Below are positions 1-6,876 of a stretch of DNA of 9,012 nt, piece by piece. Position 1 is the stretch's first letter. The number at the start of each line of letters is the position of its first letter. The notes beneath the pieces are model-generated. The model had not been told where the DNA came from and did not search any database. It saw only the letters and a list, made by a program, of their open reading frames with translations. Made by a program: the position numbers and the translations under genes. This DNA comes from Wukongarchaeum sp048886645 (GTDB lineage: Archaea; Asgardarchaeota; Wukongarchaeia; Wukongarchaeales; Wukongarchaeaceae): the NCBI GenBank assembly GCA_048886645.1, contig JBHLKN010000080.1, positions 1 through 9,012 on the forward strand. The letters are read 5' to 3'.

Positions 1-1636
1 ACAATCGGGCGGAGTACCCGTATTGATAATGAGAGAAGGATCTACAAGAACAAGAGGAAGAGATGCGCTAAACAGCAATGTTATGGCGGCTAAGGTGATT
101 GAAGAAGCGATAAAAAGCTCCCTAGGCCCGAAAGGCATGGACAAAATGCTCGTAAGTACATTTGGTGATGTTGTGATCACAAACGACGGTGCAACCATAC
201 TGAGAGAAATCGACATACAACATCCAGCAGCTAAATTCATAGTAGAACTAGCAAAAGTACAAGACCAAGAAACCGGAGACGGAACCACAACAGTAGTCAT
301 CATCGCAGGAGAACTACTAAGATCTGCAGAAGAGCTCTTAAGCTTAGATATACATCCTACGATAATCACAGATGGTTACAGAAAAGCCGCAGAAAAAGCC
401 TTACAAATATTAGACGAAATTTCAAAATCCGTAGCATATGAAGACGAAGAAATGATGAAAAAGGTCTCAATGACCGCGCTTGCCAGTAAAATGGTAGCTG
501 AAAACCGAGAATACTTAACAGACCTCACGCTAAAAGCCGTAAAATCAGTAGTAGAAGAGAAAGAAGGAAAACTAGTAGTCGACATTGACGACATAAAAAT
601 CGAGAAAAAGACAGGAGAAGGCGTAGAAGACACCAAACTAATAAACGGAGTAGTCCTAGATAAAGAATTTGTACACCCAGGAATGCCGAAGAAACTAACC
701 GATGTAAACATAGCTTTAATCGATGCACCTTTAGAAGTAAAGAAAACAGAGATAACTGCAAAAATAAACATAACCGACCCTAACCAGATCAAAGCTTTCA
801 TGGATGAAGAAGAATCAATGATTAAAGAAATGGTTGACAAAATCGTTGGACTTGGCGTAAATTTCGTAGTATGCCAGAAAGGAATTGATGACCTAGGGCA
901 ACATTTTCTTGCAAAAGCTGGTGTGTGTGCGGTTAGGCGTATTAAGAGGAGTGACATGGATAAGATCGCTAAAGCCACAGGTGGAAAAATTGTAAACAGT
1001 GTCGAAGAGCTAACAGTTGAAGACTTTGGGAAAGCAGGAGTTGTCGAAGAAAGAAAGGTTGGCGAAGAGAAAATGATCTTCATAGAAGACTGTGCTAACC
1101 CGAAATCAGTGAGCATACTAATAAGGGGAGGCGCTGAGCTCGTGGTTGACGAAGTACAAAGAGGTGTTCATGATTCTCTCTGTGTTATCAGAAACGTCAT
1201 ACAGGAAGGAAAAGTTGTTTCAGGTGGCGGAGCCCCCGAAATGGAACTTTCAAGAAGAATTAGAAGATATGCTGACACTTTAAGCGGTAGAGAACAGTTG
1301 GCGGTAAGAGCTTTCGCTGAGGCTTTAGAAATTGTTCCAAGGACTCTAGCTGAAAATGCTGGTTTTGATCCTACAGATATAATCGTTGATCTAAGGGCAG
1401 CTCACGATGAAGGAAAGAAAGACTGGGGAGTAGACGTGATGGGCAACAAAACATCAGACATGGCTACACTAAATGTCTGGGAACCAACAATGGTCAAAAA
1501 ACACGCAATCAAAAGCGCTAACGAAGCAGCAGTGATGATATTGAGAATCGATGACGTAATTGCTACCAGGGAGATTGAAAAAGGTGGCGGCGGAGCACCA
1601 GGCGCAGAAGGATTAGAAGAAGAAGGTTTTGATTGA
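1..1636 (+). CDS. thsA: Thermosome subunit (group II chaperonin), 5' end cut by window edge
   Basis: This is an ATP-driven cytosolic chaperonin subunit that assembles into double-ring cages which fold proteins. The reading frame is open from base 2 and starts QSGGVPVLIMREG, which aligns with MTQLGGVPVLILREG of the next gene. The real start therefore lies about two codons left of the window, and the TTG at 23 is an internal Leu. Counting from the CAA at base 2, the nucleotide-binding motifs are LGPKGMDK (about 41-48), NDGAT (61-65) and GDGTTT (92-97), and the catalytic Asp is in GVHDSL (about 391). A GGGAPE motif follows. The C-terminus is a Gly- and Glu-rich tail (KGGGGAPGAEGLEEEGFD). Length matches the family (about 545 residues). 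The next gene is a paralogue 51 bases downstream with no T-tract between, so the two are probably co-transcribed. The letter in the symbol is arbitrary. Third-position base use changes sharply inside the gene (see findings). Confidence 0.97.
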   Translation, partial: QSGGVPVLIMREGSTRTRGRDALNSNVMAAKVIEEAIKSSLGPKGMDKMLVSTFGDVVITNDGATILREIDIQHPAAKFIVELAKVQDQETGDGTTTVVIIAGELLRSAEELLSLDIHPTIITDGYRKAAEKALQILDEISKSVAYEDEEMMKKVSMTALASKMVAENREYLTDLTLKAVKSVVEEKEGKLVVDIDDIKIEKKTGEGVEDTKLINGVVLDKEFVHPGMPKKLTDVNIALIDAPLEVKKTEITAKINITDPNQIKAFMDEEESMIKEMVDKIVGLGVNFVVCQKGIDDLGQHFLAKAGVCAVRRIKRSDMDKIAKATGGKIVNSVEELTVEDFGKAGVVEERKVGEEKMIFIEDCANPKSVSILIRGGAELVVDEVQRGVHDSLCVIRNVIQEGKVVSGGGAPEMELSRRIRRYADTLSGREQLAVRAFAEALEIVPRTLAENAGFDPTDIIVDLRAAHDEGKKDWGVDVMGNKTSDMATLNVWEPTMVKKHAIKSANEAAVMILRIDDVIATREIEKGGGGAPGAEGLEEEGFD

Positions 1637-1674
1637 AAAAAGGTAGTGAAAGCAAAAAATTTGAGAAAAAAATA

Positions 1675-1681
1675 GAGGTGA
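1675..1681 (+). promoter_or_regulatory. Strong Shine-Dalgarno of second thermosome gene
   Basis: GAGGTGA lies six bases before the ATG at 1688 and matches the anti-Shine-Dalgarno 3' end of archaeal 16S rRNA. It fixes the start of the second chaperonin gene. The 51-base gap is A-rich and shows no terminator, which fits read-through from the first gene. Confidence 0.85.
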
Positions 1682-1687
1682 AAAATT

Positions 1688-3334
1688 ATGACTCAATTAG
1701 GAGGAGTTCCTGTATTAATATTAAGGGAAGGAACCGGTCGGACAAGGGGTAAAGACGCGGTTGGCGCCAATATTATGGCAGCGCGTGTCGTGGCAGAGGC
1801 TGTAAGAACTGCCCTTGGACCCCGTGGACTAGACAAAATGATGGTGGATTCACTAGGAGATGTCAGTATAACAAACGATGGAGCTACAATTCTTGATAAA
1901 ATGGACGTTCAACACCCGGCAGCTAAGATGATGGTGCAGGTTGCGAAAACCCAAGACCAGGAGGTCGGTGATGGTACCACGACAGCTGTTGTACTTGCAG
2001 GTGAGCTCTTGAGAAAGGCTGAAGAATTACTAGACAAACAGATTCATCCATCTATCGTTGTTTCAGGATATAAAAAACTTGAGAAGAAATGCGATGAACT
2101 GCTGGAAAAAGTAGCGGTTAAAATCGATCGAGAAGACGTAGAAACTATGAAAAAGGCGGTAATAACCGCTTTAAATAGTAAGTCCGTTACAGGTGTTAAG
2201 GAGCATTTCGCAGATATTGCTGTAAAAGCCGTTAAAACCATAGCTGAGGAAAGAGATGGCCGGTTAGAAGCTGATATTGACCAAGTAAGCGTCGTTAAAA
2301 AACAGGGTAAAGGACTTGATGAAACCGAATTGATAGAAGGGATCATTTTAGATAAAGAAGTGGTCCATACTGGTATGCCTAAGTTGGTGAAAAATGCAAA
2401 AGTAGCCCTAATCACTGGTAATATTGAAGTCGAGAAAACTGAGTTTGATGCTGAAATTCGCATTACCTCCCCTGAACAGATGAAGGCTTTTATGGACGAA
2501 GAAAAGCACTTGATTCATGAAATGGTGGAGAAAATCAAAAGTTCAGGCGCAAACGTAGTTATTGCTCAGAAAGGAATTGACGATATTGCTCAACATGCGA
2601 TGGCAAAGGCAGGTATTTTAGCGGTTAGAAGGAGTAAGAAGAGTGATATGGAGAAAATGGCTAAGGCTACAGGTGCAACAATTGTTTCAACTATTAACGA
2701 TTTAGGGCCTGAGAACGTAGGTACGGCGAATCATGTTGAGGAGATCAAGATTGGTGAAGATAAGCTGGTTTTCGTTAAAGAATGCCCTTACGCTAAAGCC
2801 GTTAGCATACTAGTCCGCGGTGGTGCTCAGCACATTGTGGATGAGGCTGAACGTTCTGTTCATGATGCTCTATGCGTGGCAAGGGATATTTTAGAAGACG
2901 GTTATGCTGTTGCTGGTGGTGGTGCTTCATTCGTTGAGCTTTCTCAGAAGCTAAAGAGTTATGCCGAGGGTATCAAGGGTAAAGAGCAGTTGGCTATGAT
3001 GGCTTTTGCTGATTCTTTGGAGGTTATTCCGAAGACGTTGGCTGAAAATGCTGGTCTTGATCCGATAGATGTTCTCGCTGAACTCAGAGCAAAGCACGAA
3101 GAAGGCGGTAAGACTTACGGAATAGACGTTTTAAGCGGTAAAGTAAGGGATATGGCCGAGATAGGAGTGTTGGAACCGCTTCGCATAGTTAAACAAGCGC
3201 TTAAAAGTGCTACTGAAGCTGCAGTAATGATACTTAGAATCGACGATATTGTTTCGTCAAAACGTAGTGAAGCAGAGGCGCCGTCAGGACCGCCAGGAGG
3301 GCCACACGCCCACGGACCGCCAGGCATTTACTAA
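1688..3334 (+). CDS. thsB: Thermosome subunit (group II chaperonin), second paralogue
   Basis: This is a complete 548-residue group II chaperonin subunit, a cytosolic ATPase that folds proteins inside a built-in-lid double ring. Motifs in order are LGPRGLDK (43-50), NDGAT (63-67) and GDGTTT (94-99, with Asp95). The apical region includes LDKEVVHTGMPK (about 221-232), then come the catalytic Asp393 in SVHDAL, GGGAS (410-414) and LAENAGLDP (451-459). The usual GGM-type tail is replaced by a Pro/Gly/His tail, PSGPPGGPHAHGPPGIY. It is clearly homologous to the gene just upstream but diverged over the whole length, so the two are likely different subunits of one hetero-oligomer (inference). The start is set by GAGGTGA at 1675. 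A hairpin and T-tract follow about 30 bases after the stop. Confidence 0.98.
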   Translation: MTQLGGVPVLILREGTGRTRGKDAVGANIMAARVVAEAVRTALGPRGLDKMMVDSLGDVSITNDGATILDKMDVQHPAAKMMVQVAKTQDQEVGDGTTTAVVLAGELLRKAEELLDKQIHPSIVVSGYKKLEKKCDELLEKVAVKIDREDVETMKKAVITALNSKSVTGVKEHFADIAVKAVKTIAEERDGRLEADIDQVSVVKKQGKGLDETELIEGIILDKEVVHTGMPKLVKNAKVALITGNIEVEKTEFDAEIRITSPEQMKAFMDEEKHLIHEMVEKIKSSGANVVIAQKGIDDIAQHAMAKAGILAVRRSKKSDMEKMAKATGATIVSTINDLGPENVGTANHVEEIKIGEDKLVFVKECPYAKAVSILVRGGAQHIVDEAERSVHDALCVARDILEDGYAVAGGGASFVELSQKLKSYAEGIKGKEQLAMMAFADSLEVIPKTLAENAGLDPIDVLAELRAKHEEGGKTYGIDVLSGKVRDMAEIGVLEPLRIVKQALKSATEAAVMILRIDDIVSSKRSEAEAPSGPPGGPHAHGPPGIY

Positions 3335-3364
3335 GAAAAAACCAGCCTAAAAAATAAAAAATAG

Positions 3365-3420
3365 GGAAGATCGACTTTAAGTCTTCCAATATTTTTATCT
3401 TTTCTTTTTTTTGTTTTTGT
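3365..3420 (+). terminator. Hairpin plus T-tract terminator after thermosome genes
   Basis: GGAAGA (3365-3370) pairs with TCTTCC (3382-3387) around an 11-base loop that itself holds a short dyad (GACTT/AAGTC). A T-rich run follows at 3391-3420, including a stretch of eight Ts. Archaeal transcription often ends on T-tracts alone, so the hairpin may be incidental. The site is 30 bases after the thsB stop. Confidence 0.65.
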
Positions 3421-3680
3421 AATTTTTCTATTTGATATACTCTTGTAACTATTTGATTTTTATTTCGTTATACACTATATTTTACTCTCTGTAAAAACTA
3501 TTGAATGTTCGCGTCGATTAATTCTTTATCCATCCTTTCATGTTTTTTCTAAGACGCGTATATAGTGCTTTTTTGAAAAGAAATACTAAAATAGTTTGAA
3601 ATTATATATTTTTCAGCTTGATGGATTTGTTTTTTGCAGTGAGACATAGATTTTTAGTGGTTTCTTGGGTGGTTAGTGTT
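3421..3680 (+). promoter_or_regulatory. T-rich spacer with two TATA-like boxes for UPF0216 gene
   Basis: The region between the thermosome terminator and the UPF0216 gene holds no convincing gene or RNA. TATATAG at 3559-3565 and a TATATAT-like run at 3601-3612 are archaeal TATA-box candidates. With the usual spacing of about 25 bases they predict transcription starts near 3588 and 3632. A 9-base direct repeat CTATTTGAT (3428 and 3449) is also present, with no clear role. GGTGG at 3668-3672 is a plausible Shine-Dalgarno eight bases before the TTG at 3681. Confidence 0.45.
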
Positions 3681-4181
3681 TTGGAACATCCTGATAGTCC
3701 TTTTAGGCGTACTGTTTCGGGTTTATGGAAGTCTTTGATGAAGGTTAATGATCATTTACCACGTGTTAAAAAGACATTGAAACAGTTGCTTACAGAAGAT
3801 GATCCTCAATGTATTGCAAAGGATGGGACGACAATCTGGTTTGAAAAGAAAGATTTGGAGTTTTTAGGGGAGTTTATACCAAAAAAGTTTCACGATAGGA
3901 TAAGGTTACCTATTGTTTTAGTGAGTCGGACTGATTTAGGGAGAGGAATTTACGCTATAATTGGGAACGATCTTGAAAAATTTATTATAAATAAGATTTT
4001 AGACCGTACAAATGCAGATTTTAATTTTTGGGAGGATGCTGAGCTTAATGAATTTCTTAATCGGGCGGAAGTTTTTGATCTGCGCCATAAAATGAGAAGT
4101 ACAACGATTTTAGGCTTTTCAGCTGAAGCTCCCACCACTTCACCCGAGGCTGGCGAGTTTACTTTTAGAAGAACCCTTTGA
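3681..4181 (+). CDS. UPF0216 (DUF61) family protein
   Basis: This is a conserved archaeal protein of unknown biochemical function. Recognition rests on the family pattern NDHLPRVKKTLKQLL near the N-terminus, a KDG...E.EFL stretch, then RLPIVLVSRTDLGRG and a closing FIINKIL. In the family the protein normally ends close to that last motif. Here about 58 further residues follow, with an acidic Trp-containing helix-like part (NFWEDAELNEFLNRAE) and a Ser/Thr/Pro/Glu-rich end. The start is uncertain. TTG 3681 has a GGTGG Shine-Dalgarno and gives 166 residues and a family-like N-terminus. ATG 3621 would add a hydrophobic stretch (FLVVSWVVSVL), lacks a Shine-Dalgarno, and sits very near the 3601 TATA-like box. 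The gene converges on rnhB with a 54-base gap. Confidence 0.75.
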   Translation: MEHPDSPFRRTVSGLWKSLMKVNDHLPRVKKTLKQLLTEDDPQCIAKDGTTIWFEKKDLEFLGEFIPKKFHDRIRLPIVLVSRTDLGRGIYAIIGNDLEKFIINKILDRTNADFNFWEDAELNEFLNRAEVFDLRHKMRSTTILGFSAEAPTTSPEAGEFTFRRTL

Positions 4182-4231
4182 AAAGAAAGATGGGGGGAGA
4201 ATTAGGGGGAACATTGGTGAAGAAATGATGG

Positions 4232-4265
4232 TTTTTTAGTTTTTGTTGAATTTTTCTAGTTTTGT
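4232..4265 (+). terminator. T-rich terminator of UPF0216 gene
   Basis: Several runs of four to six Ts begin 50 bases after the UPF0216 stop and extend into the 3' end of the convergent rnhB gene, where they are the complement of its Lys/Asn/Phe-coding end. T-tracts of this kind can end archaeal transcription on the plus strand. Because they overlap coding sequence of the other strand, their base content may be coincidence. Confidence 0.35.
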
Positions 4266-4904
4266 TTGTTGGATTTCTTTTTTTATTCGTTGGGCGGTTT
4301 TCCAGGTTTTTCTTACAAAGGAGGGGTATTTTCCTTCTTTTTTTATTATTTCTTTTAAAAATTTGATGGTTTGGGGGTCGTTTGGGTATCCGCTTCCTAT
4401 TTCTCCGTATTTTTCGCTGAGTTTTTTTATTTGGTTGTCTCGTTCGACTTTTGCGATTATTGAGGCGGCGGCTACGGGTATATATTTTGTATCTGCTTTG
4501 TGTTCGCACAAGAGTTTTGCGTTTGGGGGTAGGTAGGGGGCGAGTCTCTTTTGGAATCTTTCTGGGTTTACGTCTGCGGCGTCTGCAATATAAAAATCAG
4601 CTTTTTTCTTGGTTTTTTTAATTAGTTCTCCCATTGAGTTAACGACAATTTGGTTCATGTTTATGCCTTCCTCCCGCTTCTTATCGATTTCATCGGCCGG
4701 TATCAATAAGCATTTTTCTTCTAGAGCGGTTTCTTTGATTATTTGGGCTAGTTGTTTTCTTTTTTTAGGGCTTAAAAGTTTGCAGTCTTTTATACCGGCT
4801 CGTTCTAGTTCTTTCTCTCTTTCTTTATCTAAAATGACTATAGTTATGCACATGGGGCCGATAACTGGGCCTTTTCCGCTTTCATCGATGCCTCCAACAA
4901 TCAT
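4236..4904 (-). CDS. rnhB: Ribonuclease HII
   Basis: Type 2 RNase H cuts the RNA strand of RNA-DNA hybrids and starts removal of single ribonucleotides from DNA. The 222-residue protein has the usual archaeal length. It shows GIDESGKGPVIGP (5-17, with Asp7 and Glu8), an IKDCKLLSPKKR block, ADAADVNPERF (Asp108 and Asp111 candidates), EHKADTKY (Asp138), AAASIIAKVERD and GSGYPNDPQT (Tyr173). Together these supply the DEDD metal site and the substrate-sensing Tyr. The first motif reads ESGKG where archaeal HII enzymes usually have EAGRG. The C-terminal QTKLEKFN resembles a PCNA-interacting peptide but lacks the final aromatic residue. The ATG start lies 20 bases after the THEP1 stop, suggesting co-transcription. 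Confidence 0.96.
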   Translation of the reverse strand: MIVGGIDESGKGPVIGPMCITIVILDKEREKELERAGIKDCKLLSPKKRKQLAQIIKETALEEKCLLIPADEIDKKREEGINMNQIVVNSMGELIKKTKKKADFYIADAADVNPERFQKRLAPYLPPNAKLLCEHKADTKYIPVAAASIIAKVERDNQIKKLSEKYGEIGSGYPNDPQTIKFLKEIIKKEGKYPSFVRKTWKTAQRIKKEIQQTKLEKFNKN

Positions 4905-4924
4905 TCTTATCGCCTTGTTATTTC

Positions 4925-5482
4925 CTATATGCCGTATATCGATTTTAGGTGGGATAAAAGTTGGTCTAATTTTTGTTGTCGGTTTAAAACGATTATGTTG
5001 ATGTCTGGTCGTGTTTTTATTTTTTTAGCAAAGTCATGCATAAGTTTTTTCCCGATTGTTCCTAGTACTGGTTTGTTTGAGTCTAGGGCTTCTTTAACCG
5101 CTTCTTGGAATTGTTGGGAGAAAAGTTCCATTTTTCCGATCTCGTCGATGATGATGATGTCTGCTGTTTTTATGGCGTTTTTAATAGCTTCTACTCCTAC
5201 TTCTTCTACTGCTTTAATATCGACGCCGTATTTGCCAACTCTGTTCTTTGTTTTTAATCTTACGCTTGCCATAATTGCTTGTTTGCGGGTAAGAATATCT
5301 TCGATGGCAAATCCCACTCTTATATTCCCTTCCCGTATTTCTGGGGTGAAGATACCGCCAATTTTAAGGTTTTTAGAAATGCAAAAGTCGACGAATTTTT
5401 TAATAAGGGTTGTTTTACCCGTTCTTGGGGGTCCTGTGATTAATATGTTCTTTTTTTGTATTTTGTTATGAGTTTTTAGCAC
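4925..5482 (-). CDS. THEP1-type nucleoside-triphosphatase (NTPCR family)
   Basis: This is a small P-loop NTPase of the THEP1/NTPCR family (185 residues, usual length). Members hydrolyse ATP, GTP and other NTPs in vitro, but the physiological role is unknown. Walker A is GPPRTGKTT (17-25, Lys23). Family blocks GGIFTPEIREG (42-52) and RVGF follow, then RVGKYGVDI (81-89) and Walker B IIIIDEIGKMEL (109-120, Asp113 and Glu114). Arg20 replaces the Gly often seen in Walker A. The GTG start is preceded by GGAG about ten bases upstream, and an upstream ATG is out of frame. The gene sits between trm1 (42-base gap) and rnhB (20-base gap) on the same strand, so it is probably translated from a shared mRNA. 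The link to tRNA modification or nucleotide clean-up is only suggested by position. Confidence 0.93.
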   Translation of the reverse strand: MLKTHNKIQKKNILITGPPRTGKTTLIKKFVDFCISKNLKIGGIFTPEIREGNIRVGFAIEDILTRKQAIMASVRLKTKNRVGKYGVDIKAVEEVGVEAIKNAIKTADIIIIDEIGKMELFSQQFQEAVKEALDSNKPVLGTIGKKLMHDFAKKIKTRPDINIIVLNRQQKLDQLLSHLKSIYGI

Positions 5483-5524
5483 TTAGAAAAATCTCCATTA
5501 GCTTTTTCCTTTCTATGTGTTTTT

Positions 5525-6727
5525 TTATGGTTTTTTGACTAGCTTTTTTATTGTTTCTTTTATTGTTTCTATGCTTGCATTTGTGCGGATGGCTGTGGGT
5601 TTGAAATGGGTTCTTGAAGCTTGGTAATTTTGGTTTTTGAGTTCTGTGATTATTGTTTTTATCGGGGGGGCTTCTATTTTTATTTTTTTACAAATTTTGT
5701 GAATATCATAAAAGAGGGGTAGGGGGGAAGAAGGGGTTTGGCTTTCTTCTAAGATGGTTTCGAGCATTTTGATAAGTTTCTGCTTGGTGTTGATTTCACG
5801 ACTCTTTGTTTCTTTTAAGACCTTGTCACAAAAGTCATGGTGGTATAAAGATCCTCCCCAGAGGGGGCCACTGAAATTCATTTTATTAGAACAAAGGGGG
5901 CAAAGTTTAGTATCAAAAGTTTCGGTGTTCATCTGTTCTATCAGTTTTCTGTAACCGCAGTTTTTACAATGGATGATATAGCTTGAAGATAAAGACTGTT
6001 TAATAAGCTCTTTACTCCGACCTACTTCCAAATAGACTCTTATGTAATGGTTTGTGCTATGGACTAATATCGGTTTGATGTAGAGTTCGTGGACTGCTGC
6101 CGTTCTCGCTATGGTTCCTATGAGGATTCTTACGGCGATTTCGTGGCAGTATTCTGTGTTTAAGGGTTTTGCTTTGTATTTACGTTTGCAGGCTTCAACT
6201 TTCCTTCCACAGAGAACCCCCATGTCCGTTGCGGTTACGCATAGAAGTCCTCCTGATCTTAAAGCTCTTAAAGCAGAGTTTAAATAGGGAGCAGGAGAGC
6301 CGAAAGGATCAATATCAACGATGTCAAAAAAGGAAGAACTTAGAAGAAGGTTTGCGTCCATGTGTCTTATCAATACTTTATAATCTAGCTGGTTGAGAGA
6401 AACGTTGAGTTTTATAAATTCTACAGCCGAGGAGTTTAAATCGTTTAAAACGGCGCGCCAAATGCCTTTTACTTCTTTTGCTATTCTTATACCTCTAGCA
6501 CCAGTAGCTGCAAGGGCGTCGCAAAAAGATAAAGGGCATGTTCTTTCACGTTGATGGACTTGGACTACTATAATTGAAAGATCGCGACTAAGTTCCATAA
6601 GAGGATTATAAAAAATGGGGGTTTTTGGGAGCGTGGGTTGGCCTTTTTCTCCTCGTTTTAACTCCTTCTCGGGAACGAATAAGGTTGTTGTTCCTTCAAC
6701 AACTTCTGCTATCTTTCTTTTAACCAA
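5525..6727 (-). CDS. trm1: tRNA (guanine(26)-N2)-dimethyltransferase Trm1
   Basis: This SAM-dependent enzyme forms N2,N2-dimethylguanosine at tRNA position 26. The 400-residue protein shows the Trm1 opening VEGTTTLFVPE (10-20), FYNPLMELSRDLS (39-51), SAM motif I DALAATGARGIR (70-81), the catalytic-region motif DIDPFGSPAPY (138-148) and TATDMGVLCG (165-174). A zinc-ribbon-like set follows: Cys254, Cys257, Cys276 and Cys279. After it come GPLWGG (287-292) and the conserved end SRTHFKPTAIRTNA (371-384). The start is TTG with GGGGA about six bases upstream; no in-frame ATG fits the family N-terminus better. It is first of a likely trm1-THEP1-rnhB operon. The nearest upstream gene is rlmE, 149 bases away on the same strand. 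Confidence 0.97.
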   Translation of the reverse strand: MVKRKIAEVVEGTTTLFVPEKELKRGEKGQPTLPKTPIFYNPLMELSRDLSIIVVQVHQRERTCPLSFCDALAATGARGIRIAKEVKGIWRAVLNDLNSSAVEFIKLNVSLNQLDYKVLIRHMDANLLLSSSFFDIVDIDPFGSPAPYLNSALRALRSGGLLCVTATDMGVLCGRKVEACKRKYKAKPLNTEYCHEIAVRILIGTIARTAAVHELYIKPILVHSTNHYIRVYLEVGRSKELIKQSLSSSYIIHCKNCGYRKLIEQMNTETFDTKLCPLCSNKMNFSGPLWGGSLYHHDFCDKVLKETKSREINTKQKLIKMLETILEESQTPSSPLPLFYDIHKICKKIKIEAPPIKTIITELKNQNYQASRTHFKPTAIRTNASIETIKETIKKLVKKP

Positions 6728-6762
6728 TACTAATCCCCTTTTTCCTAAAAAGTGTTAAAAAA

Positions 6763-6776
6763 CAATACTAAATAAG
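6763..6776 (-). promoter_or_regulatory. Candidate TATA box of trm1 operon
   Basis: On the minus strand the sequence reads CTTATTTAGTATTG, an imperfect archaeal TATA box. It predicts a transcription start near 6744 and a leader of about 17 bases before the TTG start. The rest of the 149-base spacer (6728-6876) shows no gene. Confidence 0.35.
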
Positions 6777-6876
6777 AGACAGATGAATGATCTTTTAGCG
6801 ATTTATTGCGTAAAAGTGATTAATCGGGGTTCGTTTACTAGAAATTAAATCCCTTGGATAGATCGAATTTTTCTAT

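Noticed and set aside
23..25. TTG as the start of the first thermosome gene
   Set aside because: The frame is open to base 2 and codes QSGGVPV, which matches residues 3-9 of the second thermosome protein. The TTG is an internal Leu.
376..1116. 246-residue minus-strand open frame inside the first thermosome gene
   Set aside because: It is a Ser/Phe-rich complement of a strongly conserved coding frame with no family motif and no promoter.
2044..2463. Minus-strand open frame inside the second thermosome gene
   Set aside because: Shadow of the chaperonin frame; low-complexity Ser/Thr content without recognisable motifs.
3428..3457. Two CTATTTGAT direct repeats 21 bases apart
   Set aside because: Short and AT-rich, not placed at a consistent distance from a promoter; chance is likely.
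4165..4509. Minus-strand Arg/Lys-rich open frame overlapping rnhB
   Set aside because: It is an alternative frame of the A-rich rnhB coding strand; RNase HII motifs identify the true frame.
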